Source of the DNA: Bacteroidaceae bacterium
GTDB taxonomy: Bacteria; Bacteroidota; Bacteroidia; Bacteroidales; Bacteroidaceae
DNA: 64,000 bases
Assembly (NCBI GenBank): GCA_017631315.1
Contig: JAGBTN010000012.1
Span: forward strand, 186,001 to 250,000
Reading direction: 5' to 3'
Both the position numbers and the translations under genes were made by a program. The notes beneath the pieces were generated by a model. The model was not told where the DNA came from, ran no database searches, and saw only the letters and a program-made list of their open reading frames with translations. Every line of letters begins with the position of its first letter. Positions within the stretch are counted from its first letter, which is position 1. Below, in pieces: positions 28,184-36,698 of this stretch.

Positions 28184-29413
28184 ATGGCAGGAAAAAAGTA
28201 CAACGGCGGTAATAGTGATGGAAGGAGTGCGGAAGACCGTGCCCTTGACCGCTTTGCCGAACTGATGATTGAGAAGGTTGAGACATTGCAGGGTGACTGG
28301 AGGAAGCCTTGGTTTACGCCTGGTGTGGCACAGCCGCCCAAGAATCTCGACGGTCGCTATTACAACGGCATGAACAGTATATTGCTGATGTTTCAGGCAG
28401 AGAAGCAGGGCTATGACGTACCCGTATGGGGCACATTTGACCGCATCATCGGACTGAACTACCACAAGACGAAGGACGGCAAGGTTTCTGTGATAGATAA
28501 GAATGGGAACAAGCTACCGATCGTGACCGTCAACAAGGGCGAGAAATCCATGCCCGTGATGCTGACCACCTTCACGGTCATCCACAAGGAAACTAAGGAG
28601 AAGATACGGTATGAGGACTACAAGCAACTATCAGAGGAGGAAAGGGACAAATATAATGTCTATCCCAAGCTGTCCGTATTTAATGTATTCAATATCGCGG
28701 CACAGACCAACATAAGAAAGGCAAGGCCGGAACTGTATGAGAAACTGATGGCCGCCAATACACAGGTGCGTCCCGAACAGGGTAGTGAGAACTTTTCTTT
28801 TGAGCCGATAGACCGAATGATACGCGACAATCTCTACATCTGTCCTATTATGCCCACACATGGTGACCAGGCATATTATTCCATTTCGAGAAACGTCATC
28901 GTCGTGCCGGAGAAAGAACAGTTTGCCGACGGGGAATCCTATTACGGAACTACACTGCACGAGATGACCCATGCCTCTGGTAAGGAGGGTGTGCTCGACC
29001 GTCTGAAACCCGGACAGACTTTCGGCAGTGCGGAGTATGCCCGCGAAGAACTGGTGGCAGAACTGACCGCTGCCTGCCTTGCCTCCCGCTATGGCATGGA
29101 GAAGCACTTGAAAGATGACTCCGCTGCCTATCTGAAGTCGTGGCTTGGTTCGCTGAAGGAGTCGCCGGACTTTCTGAAGAGTACGCTTCTGGACGTGAAA
29201 CGGGCCTCGTCCTTTATTGGACAGCGCATTGACAAGATTGCCCTTGACATTGAGCAGGGTATCGACACAGCACAGGCAGAAGAACGTACAGAAACGTCCA
29301 AGGAGCAAGTAGAAGAAAAGCCGTCGGTGGAAGCCATTGCCGCCAAAGGTGTTCCTGTATCTGAGCCAGAGCCTTCAACAGAAGAAGAAAGCCACTATCA
29401 TCGTGGCCGATAG
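28184..29413 (+). CDS. ardC: ArdC-family antirestriction protein with zincin domain
   Basis: 409 residues. The N-terminal ssDNA-binding DUF1738 part (DRFAELMIEKVETLQGDWRK, YNGMNSILLMFQAEKQGYDV, MLTTFTVIHKETKEKIRYED) is followed by a zincin-like metallopeptidase with TTLHEMTHASG (HEMTH about 257) and the downstream helix YAREELVAELTAACLASRYG. ArdC proteins shield single-stranded incoming DNA from restriction and are exported with or made early after transfer. The zinc site is intact here, unlike the paralogous region in the 23921-26485 protein. It is the last gene of the operon, before a perfect hairpin. Confidence 0.87.
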   Translation: MAGKKYNGGNSDGRSAEDRALDRFAELMIEKVETLQGDWRKPWFTPGVAQPPKNLDGRYYNGMNSILLMFQAEKQGYDVPVWGTFDRIIGLNYHKTKDGKVSVIDKNGNKLPIVTVNKGEKSMPVMLTTFTVIHKETKEKIRYEDYKQLSEEERDKYNVYPKLSVFNVFNIAAQTNIRKARPELYEKLMAANTQVRPEQGSENFSFEPIDRMIRDNLYICPIMPTHGDQAYYSISRNVIVVPEKEQFADGESYYGTTLHEMTHASGKEGVLDRLKPGQTFGSAEYAREELVAELTAACLASRYGMEKHLKDDSAAYLKSWLGSLKESPDFLKSTLLDVKRASSFIGQRIDKIALDIEQGIDTAQAEERTETSKEQVEEKPSVEAIAAKGVPVSEPEPSTEEESHYHRGR

Positions 29414-29560
29414 GCAGAACGGTACAGCCGGAATAGACTACGGTCTAATCTTATTCTCGTTAATGTGGGGAGGCAGGTCTTTAGGGAGCAGCCTCTTTTG
29501 TCTTTTATTATTTGATATTCTTGTGGTAGAAAACACAAAACATCTTACCTCTGGCATTAC

Positions 29561-29607
29561 AAAACTCAGCGAAAACTACAATTATTTCATAGTTTTCGCT
29601 GAGTTTT
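29561..29607. terminator. Bidirectional terminator with perfect 18-bp stem
   Basis: AAAACTCAGCGAAAACTA (29561-29578), an 11-nt loop, and the exact complement (29590-29607). Stem ends are T-rich on both strands, fitting a terminator shared by the plus-strand operon and the convergent toxin-antitoxin genes. The intervening 29414-29560 stretch shows no gene. Confidence 0.8.
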
Positions 29608-29647
29608 ACAGAAACATAACATAAGTCTTACATGGGACAATTATGTC

Positions 29648-29956
29648 CTATGCCAGTTCTAATTCTTCCATGATAATGTTGATGTTCAGGCTGTCTTCAA
29701 TTTTTGCCATAGTTTCAAGGGAGAGATTTTCCTGGCCCTTCAACACTTTTGACACATACTGCTGACTGCATCCCATCAACTCGGCGAGTTGCTTCTGTGT
29801 CAGACTCAACTCTTCCATCTTGTCAAGCATAAGCATGGCGATATGCTGGGAGTGCCGCAGCCACGATTTGTTCTGCAACCTCCATTCAGCCTTCTCACGC
29901 CATCGGGATGGTGTGGTTGACTGATGTCGTTTCAGTCGGTTGGTTACTTCTTTCAT
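29648..29956 (-). CDS. XRE-family antitoxin-like regulator
   Basis: 102 residues. A Cro/C1-type helix-turn-helix is plain in the second half: LTQKQLAELMGCSQQYVSKV, LKGQENLSLETMAKIEDSL. The basic N-terminal 35 residues could contact the toxin. It follows the 29995-30546 gene by 38 nt on the same strand, toxin first, which is the HigBA order. It would autoregulate the TACCTTTG promoter upstream of the pair. Confidence 0.8.
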   Translation of the reverse strand: MKEVTNRLKRHQSTTPSRWREKAEWRLQNKSWLRHSQHIAMLMLDKMEELSLTQKQLAELMGCSQQYVSKVLKGQENLSLETMAKIEDSLNINIIMEELELA

Positions 29957-29994
29957 TTTATGACTCCTTTCTCCTGCACCCGCAGGCTCTAATA

Positions 29995-30546
29995 TTATGA
30001 TAATTCACTCATATAATCAATGAACGCCTCCCTATCCACTATACCTTGTTCAAGCAGGAAGTTTCTTACTTTCTCCATCTTTCCAAGTTCCTGAAGCGTG
30101 TGTTCACGTTCCTGCATGGTTCGAGTCAATTTGATGGCCCCACCCGTAATGACATAGATACCAGGTTCCAACTTTATGGCGTATATCCGAAGCCATGACG
30201 CATGTCTGACGGTGTCTTTAAGTCTTGCTTTCTCCTTGCCGAGCAGGATATCCGTAAACCTGCTGTTCTCCAATGGACGAAAAAGCTTGTCCAAATCAGC
30301 CTCTGGGGAGATGTCCATAATCAGGCACTGCAAACGTTCGCTGTCTTCTATAGTGTCGTAAATGGCATCATTGACATCCGTAATCTTGAAATACGAAATG
30401 AGGTCATCCAGGTTAGCCTTAAAGAATTCTCTCAGCCATGCGACATCGTTCCATTGATCAAACAATGTGTCGAGTGCATTGTCCGAACAACCCTCATAGC
30501 GTGTTGCCCAAAGGCGGTCGTCTTGTGTAATGCTGTCAAAAGTCAT
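29995..30546 (-). CDS. Putative RelE/HigB-like toxin
   Basis: 183 residues. The C-terminal half has a RelE/HigB-like strand-rich pattern, HASWLRIYAIKLEPGIYVIT, GGAIKLTRTMQEREHT, with ELGKMEKVRNFLLEQGI after it. The N-terminal 90 residues (DRLWATRYEGCSDNALDTLF) are extra and unrecognised, so it is longer than usual HigB. Location directly upstream of an XRE gene supports a type II toxin-antitoxin pair used for element maintenance. Confidence 0.55.
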   Translation of the reverse strand: MTFDSITQDDRLWATRYEGCSDNALDTLFDQWNDVAWLREFFKANLDDLISYFKITDVNDAIYDTIEDSERLQCLIMDISPEADLDKLFRPLENSRFTDILLGKEKARLKDTVRHASWLRIYAIKLEPGIYVITGGAIKLTRTMQEREHTLQELGKMEKVRNFLLEQGIVDREAFIDYMSELS

Positions 30547-30572
30547 ATCATTCTATTCATGAATTTGCGATG

Positions 30573-30580
30573 CAAAGGTA
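30573..30580 (-). promoter_or_regulatory. Promoter of the toxin-antitoxin pair
   Basis: TACCTTTG on the minus strand, 26 nt before the toxin start. No clear TTTG lies at the right distance upstream, so activity would rest on the -7 box. Confidence 0.5.
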
Positions 30581-30670
30581 ACAAGAATAATTGAACAATA
30601 CAACTTTTAGGTTGTTTTATTTTGAAAAAAGACATGTAAATAGCACTTTTTCCCAAAGATACGTAGAAAA

Positions 30671-30697
30671 TGGGCCGACTCCTCACGAGCCAGCCCA
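30671..30697 (-). terminator. Terminator of the OmpA/relaxase operon
   Basis: An 11-bp stem with two mismatches (TGGGCTGGCTC / GAGTCGGCCCA on the minus strand) and a 5-nt loop, followed on that strand by TTTTC. It lies 70 nt after the OmpA-like stop. Confidence 0.6.
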
Positions 30698-30767
30698 CTC
30701 CTATTAAATGAAAAAGAAATTATATCATCTTGTTTTTATATATGACCATTAACAGAGTTTGGTATAA

Positions 30768-32240
30768 TTACTTCAAATAAAGTGTGACCTTCGTCCTGCG
30801 GCTGGCGACATCCGATACATCCTCGTCAACGCCTCCAAGACTGCTAACCTTGATATGGCTGGCTATGACACCACGGTCAAGCAACTGCTGGCCGATATAC
30901 TTGGAGCGGTTCGTGCTGAGCCTGTCATTGCCTTCAGGCGTTCCCGTTGCACTGTCAGCTGCTCCTTCCACACATATATGCAGGTCGTACTTCTTGGCGA
31001 TACGTGCGATTTCGTCAAGGTTCACCAACTGTGACTCATCCGTCAGGTTACTGGTGCCGATATGGAAAAAGAAGTAGATGGGAGCACCTACGGCCAATTT
31101 ACCTTCCAACAGAGAGTTGATGTAGTCATTGAACGAGTTTATATCAGTATTGTCATTCATGTCATCGGTAGCATCCATCTTTCCAGATGTGGCATTCCAT
31201 GTGGAATCCGGCAGTTCTGAATGGCCGTCCCATTGACGGTTTTTCAGCCTGGCACGAAGTGACTGCAATCCACCGTAGGAGTTTCGTTTGTATTCCTTGG
31301 ATTGCTTCTGCCTCGACTCGTCAAACACTTTGCGGTACTTGTCAAGCAGCCCCTCAATCTCCAGTATCTTACGCAGTTCGTCGATGGTCTGCTGATCCAC
31401 CTCGTGCTGAAGGATCAGGTGGTGGTTCTTCCTGATAAGCTTATGGCTGTAGTTGATGAGCCAATCGTTCTGGATGATGTACGGCTTTGCGTCGATGATG
31501 CGTTTCCATCCGACCTTTCCCAATGTCACGGATATGCCAGCCGACAAGGACAGGAGGTGGTCACCGATGCGGTTCTTGTTGCCCTTGCCGTCAAAACTGC
31601 CGAAAGTGGAGATACCGCCGAGTTCTGCCGTCAGGTGCAGCCGTCTGGCAAGGCGGTAGCGGGTCTGCAGTCCATACGAAAAGTTGAAAGGGTAGCGCGT
31701 TGTGCGGCACATGCATTCCTCCTCGTCGAGTGACCACGGACTGGCGTAGTGCATCAGGCCAATACCCACATACGGCACCACATCCCAACGAGCCATGCCG
31801 TCAGAAGACGAAGCTGGAAGATAATGTCCCAGATTGTAAAGGAAGTCCGCATGGAACGCCTGGTATTTGGCCGTTCTGATGGAACAATCCTTGAAAGTAA
31901 ACCCCTGACCTACAACTCGCGCACCGATTGCAGGTGTGAACCATTTGCCGATGCCGACCTGAAAGACCGGCTCCGTGCGTCCGAACACATCCTCGCAACC
32001 GAGTGGCGAGCCCAGGAAGGAAGAAGCCCCGCCCTTTATGTCTATGAACCAGTTTCTACCCCAGTTAGCTGCTTCTGTCACATTCCTGAGATATGTAGGT
32101 GTCAGAGGTTTCAACATCTCCTGTTCACTGACAGGTATCTGCTGTATAAGTGTGTCAGCGTCCTGACACGGATTTACTGCCTTTGCCGTCAAGGCAGCGA
32201 GGCAGAACGTGAACATGAATATGGTTTTCTTTGTCATCAT
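30768..32240 (-). CDS. Outer-membrane barrel protein with OmpA-like C-terminus
   Basis: 490 residues. The start at 32240 gives a good signal peptide (KKTIFMFTFCLAALTAKA); ATG three nt later is equally possible. The N-terminal 230 residues resemble an outer-membrane beta-barrel (NWFIDIKGGASSFLG, PVFQVGIGKWFTPAIGARV). A coiled helical linker follows, then the peptidoglycan-binding OmpA fold: IYFFFHIGTSNLTDESQLVN, VEGAADSATGTPEGNDRLS, STNRSKYIGQQLLDRGV, with the conserved Asp and Arg. Element-encoded OmpA proteins may aid mating contact or surface exclusion. Last gene of its operon. Confidence 0.78.
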   Translation of the reverse strand: MMTKKTIFMFTFCLAALTAKAVNPCQDADTLIQQIPVSEQEMLKPLTPTYLRNVTEAANWGRNWFIDIKGGASSFLGSPLGCEDVFGRTEPVFQVGIGKWFTPAIGARVVGQGFTFKDCSIRTAKYQAFHADFLYNLGHYLPASSSDGMARWDVVPYVGIGLMHYASPWSLDEEECMCRTTRYPFNFSYGLQTRYRLARRLHLTAELGGISTFGSFDGKGNKNRIGDHLLSLSAGISVTLGKVGWKRIIDAKPYIIQNDWLINYSHKLIRKNHHLILQHEVDQQTIDELRKILEIEGLLDKYRKVFDESRQKQSKEYKRNSYGGLQSLRARLKNRQWDGHSELPDSTWNATSGKMDATDDMNDNTDINSFNDYINSLLEGKLAVGAPIYFFFHIGTSNLTDESQLVNLDEIARIAKKYDLHICVEGAADSATGTPEGNDRLSTNRSKYIGQQLLDRGVIASHIKVSSLGGVDEDVSDVASRRTKVTLYLK

Positions 32241-32294
32241 GATTCTTGTTTTTGTTTCGTGATACACTAAAAGATAATTTTTTGCAGGGAGGCA

Positions 32295-33752
32295 TCATAG
32301 TTTCTTGCGCTTGCCCGATGCCGGCCGCATCATCTTCCTTGCCATAGCCAGGCATCGACGCGCCCACTGGCGGTCATCCTCGTCGGGATTCCGTCCCCAC
32401 GGCATGTTCGACCCACCGCCACCGCCGCCATGTGTCTGAGCAAACTGCGTTGCTTCGTCCACATATCCGGCCATCAGCTGGAGTCCGACGGTGACAACCT
32501 TGTTTCCATCCTCTGCCAGTTCCGAGAGCAGAGTGCTGTCAAACAGCTGCTGGTCTTCTGCGTTCATCCGTTGCAGACGCGGCTGGAACTCATTGACTAG
32601 TTTCTCCAACATCACGGCGTGCAGGTCTGCCGTCAGATTCATTGACCAGGACTTTTCAGACTGGAGTGCTTTGGCAGAGAGATCATCGGCTTCATTCTGG
32701 ATTTGCTCACGGTCGGCTTTAAGCACAGCCAACTGTTCTTCCGTCTGTGCCAGCTGTACCTGACGTGCTGCCAGTTTCTCTTCTGTCTGTGAGAGTTGCC
32801 ATTCCAGATTGCCGATTTTCCGTGCCAGCACCTCGCTATCCTCCTCGCCCGATTCGAGCCAGTCACGCAAGGTAGCCAGTTGATGCTCGATGTTCTCCTT
32901 TTCAGTGGTCAGGTTGGCAATCATGGTAGAAAAACTCTTGGCCTTCTTCTCGGCAATGGCAATCTCCGTCTGAAGTTCGCTCAATGACTTCCGATGGTTG
33001 TCAATGTCCTCCTCCAGTGTACTGCACTCCGAGGACAGCCAGCGCCTGTATTCCTCTGTGGAGCGGTGCCGTGCGTTCGTTTCCGAGACACTTGCCCCGC
33101 GTCCAAGTCCCCACTTCTCGTTCACTTTCGCCAGTTCGTCGTGAAGGGCGAGGGTGCGCATCTTGAACTCCAGTTTGTCCTTGCCTGAAAAGAGTTCCTT
33201 GAAGGCAAACTTATTGTCTTTGTCAAGTGGCAGAAGGCTACAGTGTATGTGTGGGTTCTGCTCGTCCAGATGGACGATGAAGGAGACGATGTTCTCCTCA
33301 CCCCATTTGCCACATACGAAGTCATAAATATCCTTCGCCCACTGCTCAATCTCCGGCTGTCGCCGTATGGCAGCATTGTCGGCTCCTTTCTCGAAGTCCA
33401 CCTCCTGACTGCCGAACGCCATTTCCCTCATACGCTCCCGTGAGCCTCCGAAGATGATGTTGACCACTGTGCGGTACTTGGGCGGATCAAGTCCCTTGTT
33501 GGGGTCTTTGATGCCACGAGCATCCAGAATCTCTGCCATTCGTCGTGACAGGGTATGTTCCTTGTCAACAGGCCGGACGATGCCGCCACGGGCAATCTCG
33601 AAGTTCAGATGTTCACGGCTGCGGTCGTAGTTGCCTTCCTTCGCAGCCTGTTCCCATCCGTTCTCTGACCAGCGTCGCAACTGTTCGTTGCTGCTCTGGG
33701 CGATGCCCTTTGAGGTCTTGATGTCCATGACCTGTTTTGCTGTCGTACTCAT
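32295..33752 (-). CDS. MobV-family relaxase
   Basis: 485 residues. The start at 33752 follows AGAAAGGATAGGAACT, a good ribosome site, and removes 14 basic codons. The relaxase core carries the metal-binding motif IVHLDEQNPHIH (about 155-166) typical of MobV/Pre proteins, plus an N-terminal SREHLNFEIARGG. The C-terminal half is a long coiled coil (about 250-380) and a Gly6-containing tail. It would nick oriT and lead the DNA strand into a conjugation pore supplied in trans. The putative oriT lies just upstream. Confidence 0.87.
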   Translation of the reverse strand: MSTTAKQVMDIKTSKGIAQSSNEQLRRWSENGWEQAAKEGNYDRSREHLNFEIARGGIVRPVDKEHTLSRRMAEILDARGIKDPNKGLDPPKYRTVVNIIFGGSRERMREMAFGSQEVDFEKGADNAAIRRQPEIEQWAKDIYDFVCGKWGEENIVSFIVHLDEQNPHIHCSLLPLDKDNKFAFKELFSGKDKLEFKMRTLALHDELAKVNEKWGLGRGASVSETNARHRSTEEYRRWLSSECSTLEEDIDNHRKSLSELQTEIAIAEKKAKSFSTMIANLTTEKENIEHQLATLRDWLESGEEDSEVLARKIGNLEWQLSQTEEKLAARQVQLAQTEEQLAVLKADREQIQNEADDLSAKALQSEKSWSMNLTADLHAVMLEKLVNEFQPRLQRMNAEDQQLFDSTLLSELAEDGNKVVTVGLQLMAGYVDEATQFAQTHGGGGGGSNMPWGRNPDEDDRQWARRCLAMARKMMRPASGKRKKL

Positions 33753-33795
33753 AGTTCCTATCCTTTCTATTATTGTTGACGGCTTCCGTACCATC

Positions 33796-33920
33796 TTCTA
33801 CCGTTTGTCCGAAATAAACCTTCAGACAGGCCCTTAAAACTGACTGAGCTTGCTCTTTATCTGGTCAGTCCTCCCAACCAAAAGTTTGGTGTGGGGAATT
33901 AGGCTTCCCAAACGGTAGAA
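33796..33920. other. Candidate oriT region
   Basis: The gap before the relaxase gene is dense in inverted repeats: TTCTACCGTTTG (33796-33807) with its exact complement at 33909-33920, ACTGAC/GTCAGT (33839-33844, 33864-33869), and the short palindrome ACCAAAAGTTTGGT (33877-33890). MobV oriTs sit immediately upstream of the mob gene and carry such repeats. The nick site cannot be named from this sequence alone. Confidence 0.55.
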
Positions 33921-33958
33921 AATATGGCACGGGCAAGCCCTGTGCCTATCCTTGGTGC

Positions 33959-34948
33959 TCAGCCTTCAGTACCCACCGAGGTGGGTGTCTCATCCTCTGG
34001 GGATGCGCCTGTCGTTTTAGGAACAGCCTTTGACGTTTTCGTATTAGTGTCGGGCAAGTCCTCATGCTGTGACTTTATAGCGTCACCATGAGCCATAGAA
34101 GAGGTGTCGCAGCCGTCATTGGATGCGATGGCAGGAAATGCGGACAGGTAACTGTCGCAGATGCTGTCAAGCAGGGAGAGTTCCAGCTCGCCATGTACGG
34201 TCTTGGCTTCTGTCAGGAGGCTGGGCTTGGTATGCAGTCTGAAAGCGGATGCCAGAAAACCGAGGTCGGCAATCACGTCATGCCAGTTCCACTGACGGTC
34301 TCTGCCAAAGAGAAGACGCACGGCATCCTGAATGTTCACAGGCATGTCATGGATTGCTGTCGTTTGGAAAGCCATAAATGTCATCAACCTGTGGAACTGT
34401 TGTATCTGATGCTGAGAGACAGATGATTTGGCTGCATCATCATCCTGCTGACCACTTGCATGGTCTGCCATCATGCCATAGAATGTGCCAAATGAATCGG
34501 CTACCTCATCAGGTGATGTCCGTCCGAGGATGTATCTGGCAAAAAGAAGATGACAGAAGTCGAGAAGGTCATCCGTGGATGATACTGTCAGGGAAAGGCT
34601 GGAGTGCTGCCTGATGGTGAAGACATAGCTCTTGACAAAAGGCTTCATTTCCAACAGACCGAGTGCCACAAGGCCGTCCAGGAACTGGCGGACGGTGGCC
34701 CGCTGCCACTGCCACTTGCGGGCAAGGTCAGAAATGGTGAGTACACACTGCCCGGGCAACAGGTCTATCTGCTGTCCTGCACATTTGGCAGTATAGAGGC
34801 TGTTGGACGCACGGGCAAGGAGGTCGCAGTAGGCTTCAATCCTGCTGTAGCGTTCCTCGGCCTTGGGCTTCAGGTATTCGAGCAGGGAGCGGTCCACAGA
34901 CGTATGCTCCTCTGCCGAAAGGGAATGAGTTGTTCTTACGCTGTTCAT
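33959..34948 (-). CDS. Winged-helix DNA-binding protein beside the relaxase
   Basis: 329 residues. About 60-110 reads as a winged helix (LPGQCVLTISDLARKWQWQR, ATVRQFLDGLVALGLLEMKP). The following 170 residues are helical (FRLHTKPSLLTEAKTV) and the last 60 are disordered and Ser/Thr/Asp-rich. It is transcribed into the oriT and relaxase, so an accessory oriT-binding or replication-initiator-like role is reasonable but unproven. Its start overlaps the previous stop by 4 nt (ATGA). Confidence 0.6.
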   Translation of the reverse strand: MNSVRTTHSLSAEEHTSVDRSLLEYLKPKAEERYSRIEAYCDLLARASNSLYTAKCAGQQIDLLPGQCVLTISDLARKWQWQRATVRQFLDGLVALGLLEMKPFVKSYVFTIRQHSSLSLTVSSTDDLLDFCHLLFARYILGRTSPDEVADSFGTFYGMMADHASGQQDDDAAKSSVSQHQIQQFHRLMTFMAFQTTAIHDMPVNIQDAVRLLFGRDRQWNWHDVIADLGFLASAFRLHTKPSLLTEAKTVHGELELSLLDSICDSYLSAFPAIASNDGCDTSSMAHGDAIKSQHEDLPDTNTKTSKAVPKTTGASPEDETPTSVGTEG

Positions 34949-35526
34949 TGATTTTCTTTCTTGTGATTGTTGTGGTTATTTTGAGCAAGGTGTTTCTTCG
35001 GAAATGCCAGATGCTGGGTTGGTCTGCCATAGTAGTTCTTCGTGATAATCTCTGTCAGATGCAAGAAGTCCGAAAAGCATTCTGGTCTGGACTTCATATC
35101 CAGCACATGCTCTGAAGGGTAGAACATGGCTGCCACACCGATGGTCAGCAACGTGACCGAGGCGACCGCCATACCATCGGTCAATGCAATGAGCATTGAC
35201 GTGAGGATGAGGAGCAGCAGATGCCCGACATGTTCATGGAGCAGGTGGAACCACCTGTCCGCCACACGGAAGAACAGAAGAGGAGTCATGAACACGACGG
35301 ATGCAATAATCCCCATCGTGATACCATCTGCCACATAGTGGGTGTAGTTATACAGCAGGAGGAGTGAGTAGATGACCAAGTTGTAAAACCTCCTGGCATT
35401 CCAGTAGAGGGTCATCTTTCCATAGAACCTGCGCATGAATCGGTACTGCTTCTGATAGAGAAGCATCAGTGTCAGTCCCAGAAGAAAAGGATAGAGATAC
35501 TTGTAAATAGCGAGTGTTGTTGTCAT
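34945..35526 (-). CDS. Integral membrane protein, unknown
   Basis: 193 residues with five hydrophobic segments (about 5-22, 45-62, 70-88, 96-115, 118-135) and a soluble basic tail (LAQNNHNNHKKENQ). Basic residues between the segments suggest inside loops. The start codon gives MTTTLAIYKYLYPFLLG. No family recognised. It is coupled to the winged-helix gene by a 4-nt overlap, which suggests matched expression with the mobilisation genes. Confidence 0.6.
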   Translation of the reverse strand: MTTTLAIYKYLYPFLLGLTLMLLYQKQYRFMRRFYGKMTLYWNARRFYNLVIYSLLLLYNYTHYVADGITMGIIASVVFMTPLLFFRVADRWFHLLHEHVGHLLLLILTSMLIALTDGMAVASVTLLTIGVAAMFYPSEHVLDMKSRPECFSDFLHLTEIITKNYYGRPTQHLAFPKKHLAQNNHNNHKKENQ

Positions 35527-35541
35527 ATTATGAATGGTTGT

Positions 35542-35610
35542 TTAGTGATACATTTCCTGTTGTCTCTTCCGGGCTTCCTCCACCTGTTCAGGTGTTACCC
35601 GTTGTTCCAT
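35542..35610 (-). CDS. Possible 22-residue peptide
   Basis: ATG at 35610 encodes MEQRVTPEQVEEARKRQQEM-YH, a charged helix, 12 nt after the upstream stop and 15 nt before the next start. The intact amphipathic composition and tight spacing hint that it is real, but nothing else supports it. Confidence 0.3.
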   Translation of the reverse strand: MEQRVTPEQVEEARKRQQEMYH

Positions 35611-35622
35611 GGGACTGCCTGA

Positions 35623-35856
35623 CTACTGGTTGTCAGAAGTGGTATTGTCCTTATTTTCCTCCTTCGTCTCTTCCGAAGGACTGTCATGATTCTTTTTCAC
35701 GCCATCACGCAGTCCGCGCATGATGCAGAGGCAGCCGATGATGACTGACAGGAAGAAGGCTTTGGCATACGTAACGAGATCCTGGGAGGTCATTGCCAGT
35801 ATGCAGATGGCGATGACGGTTCCGAAGAACACATTGATTTTATGCTGGTCACTCAT
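35623..35856 (-). CDS. Small two-TM membrane protein
   Basis: 77 residues. I start it at MSDQHKIN (35856), which overlaps the previous stop by 8 nt. The longer reading adds 21 residues that would lie inside the upstream gene. Two hydrophobic segments (VFFGTVIAICILAM; AFFLSVIIGCLCIM) are followed by an acidic/asparagine-rich tail. No family recognised. Confidence 0.6.
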   Translation of the reverse strand: MSDQHKINVFFGTVIAICILAMTSQDLVTYAKAFFLSVIIGCLCIMRGLRDGVKKNHDSPSEETKEENKDNTTSDNQ

Positions 35857-36208
35857 AATCGTCCAATTCAAGTTTAAGGATTCCGAATGTTGCTTCCTCG
35901 ATGATGTATTCCACGTCACGGTTGGTCAGGTTGCAGGCTTTCAGCCTTGCTTGTGCCGAGGGGTCTTTCCTTGTCAGTGCCGTGACGGCATTGCCAATGT
36001 CATACTCGGTGACGTGCCAGGTGCGTGACTGCAGGAAACTGTAGTGGCTGCGGTAGCTCCGAAGGGAGAGAGTACGGAACATGAGCGTCCTTATCTCGCC
36101 GTTCACGGTGATGCGCATGGCTGTCTGCCGTTCCGTGTCGATGACCTTGATCCATGTCCTACGCTGGTGTATGATGTCGGCAATATGATAGTACAGTTGT
36201 CTGTCCAT
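35849..36208 (-). CDS. Hypothetical protein (119 residues)
   Basis: A soluble basic protein (YYHIADIIHQRRTWIKVIDT, RTLMFRTLSLRSYRSHYSF, YIIEEATFGILKLELDDYE). No signal or membrane segment and no recognised motif. It lies inside the mobilisation operon with overlap to the next gene and a 23-nt gap to the previous one. Confidence 0.55.
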   Translation of the reverse strand: MDRQLYYHIADIIHQRRTWIKVIDTERQTAMRITVNGEIRTLMFRTLSLRSYRSHYSFLQSRTWHVTEYDIGNAVTALTRKDPSAQARLKACNLTNRDVEYIIEEATFGILKLELDDYE

Positions 36209-36231
36209 ATATATAGGTAGCAGCCATGCCT

Positions 36232-36678
36232 TCAGCTGAAGTCGTTGGCAATCTCCGCCTCGTCACGCTTCATCACGAACCTTCCACGCGCTTGGTGCAG
36301 TGTCAGGTCCTGGAGGATGTCGCTGCTCATCAGTTCCAGCGACTCATAGACGGTCACGTTGAGTGTATCGACAAGTCCAGAGGCGTTGGTCATGATGTTC
36401 AGTTTGAACATCTGGCCGGTGGCGGGGTTGGAATAGGCACAGCACTGATGACCGAAGTTCGTGGCATCGGAAGGCACGTAATGGTAGAGCGTGACCAGTT
36501 CGGGACGATGGGCAAACATGTCAAGCACATCTGAAATGGAACATGGCATGAGAACTGAATAGGGAATGATGGCATAGTCATCGTAGACGGCCATCTCCTC
36601 GGCACCTGCGTTGTCTATCAGGTCGGGCAATATCAGCGGCCCGTTTTTCTTGAAATCATAAATTGCTTCCTGTAGCAT
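36232..36678 (-). CDS. Hypothetical protein (148 residues)
   Basis: A soluble acidic protein (FKKNGPLILPDLIDNAGAEE, YDDYAIIPYSVLMPCSISDV, LVTLYHYVPSDATNFGHQC, FKLNIMTNASGLVDTLN). It reads like a compact alpha/beta domain. No known motif. It starts 20 nt after the lipoprotein gene's stop and belongs to the same operon. Confidence 0.55.
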   Translation of the reverse strand: MLQEAIYDFKKNGPLILPDLIDNAGAEEMAVYDDYAIIPYSVLMPCSISDVLDMFAHRPELVTLYHYVPSDATNFGHQCCAYSNPATGQMFKLNIMTNASGLVDTLNVTVYESLELMSSDILQDLTLHQARGRFVMKRDEAEIANDFS

Positions 36679-36698
36679 GGTTTATTGGGTTTATGTGT

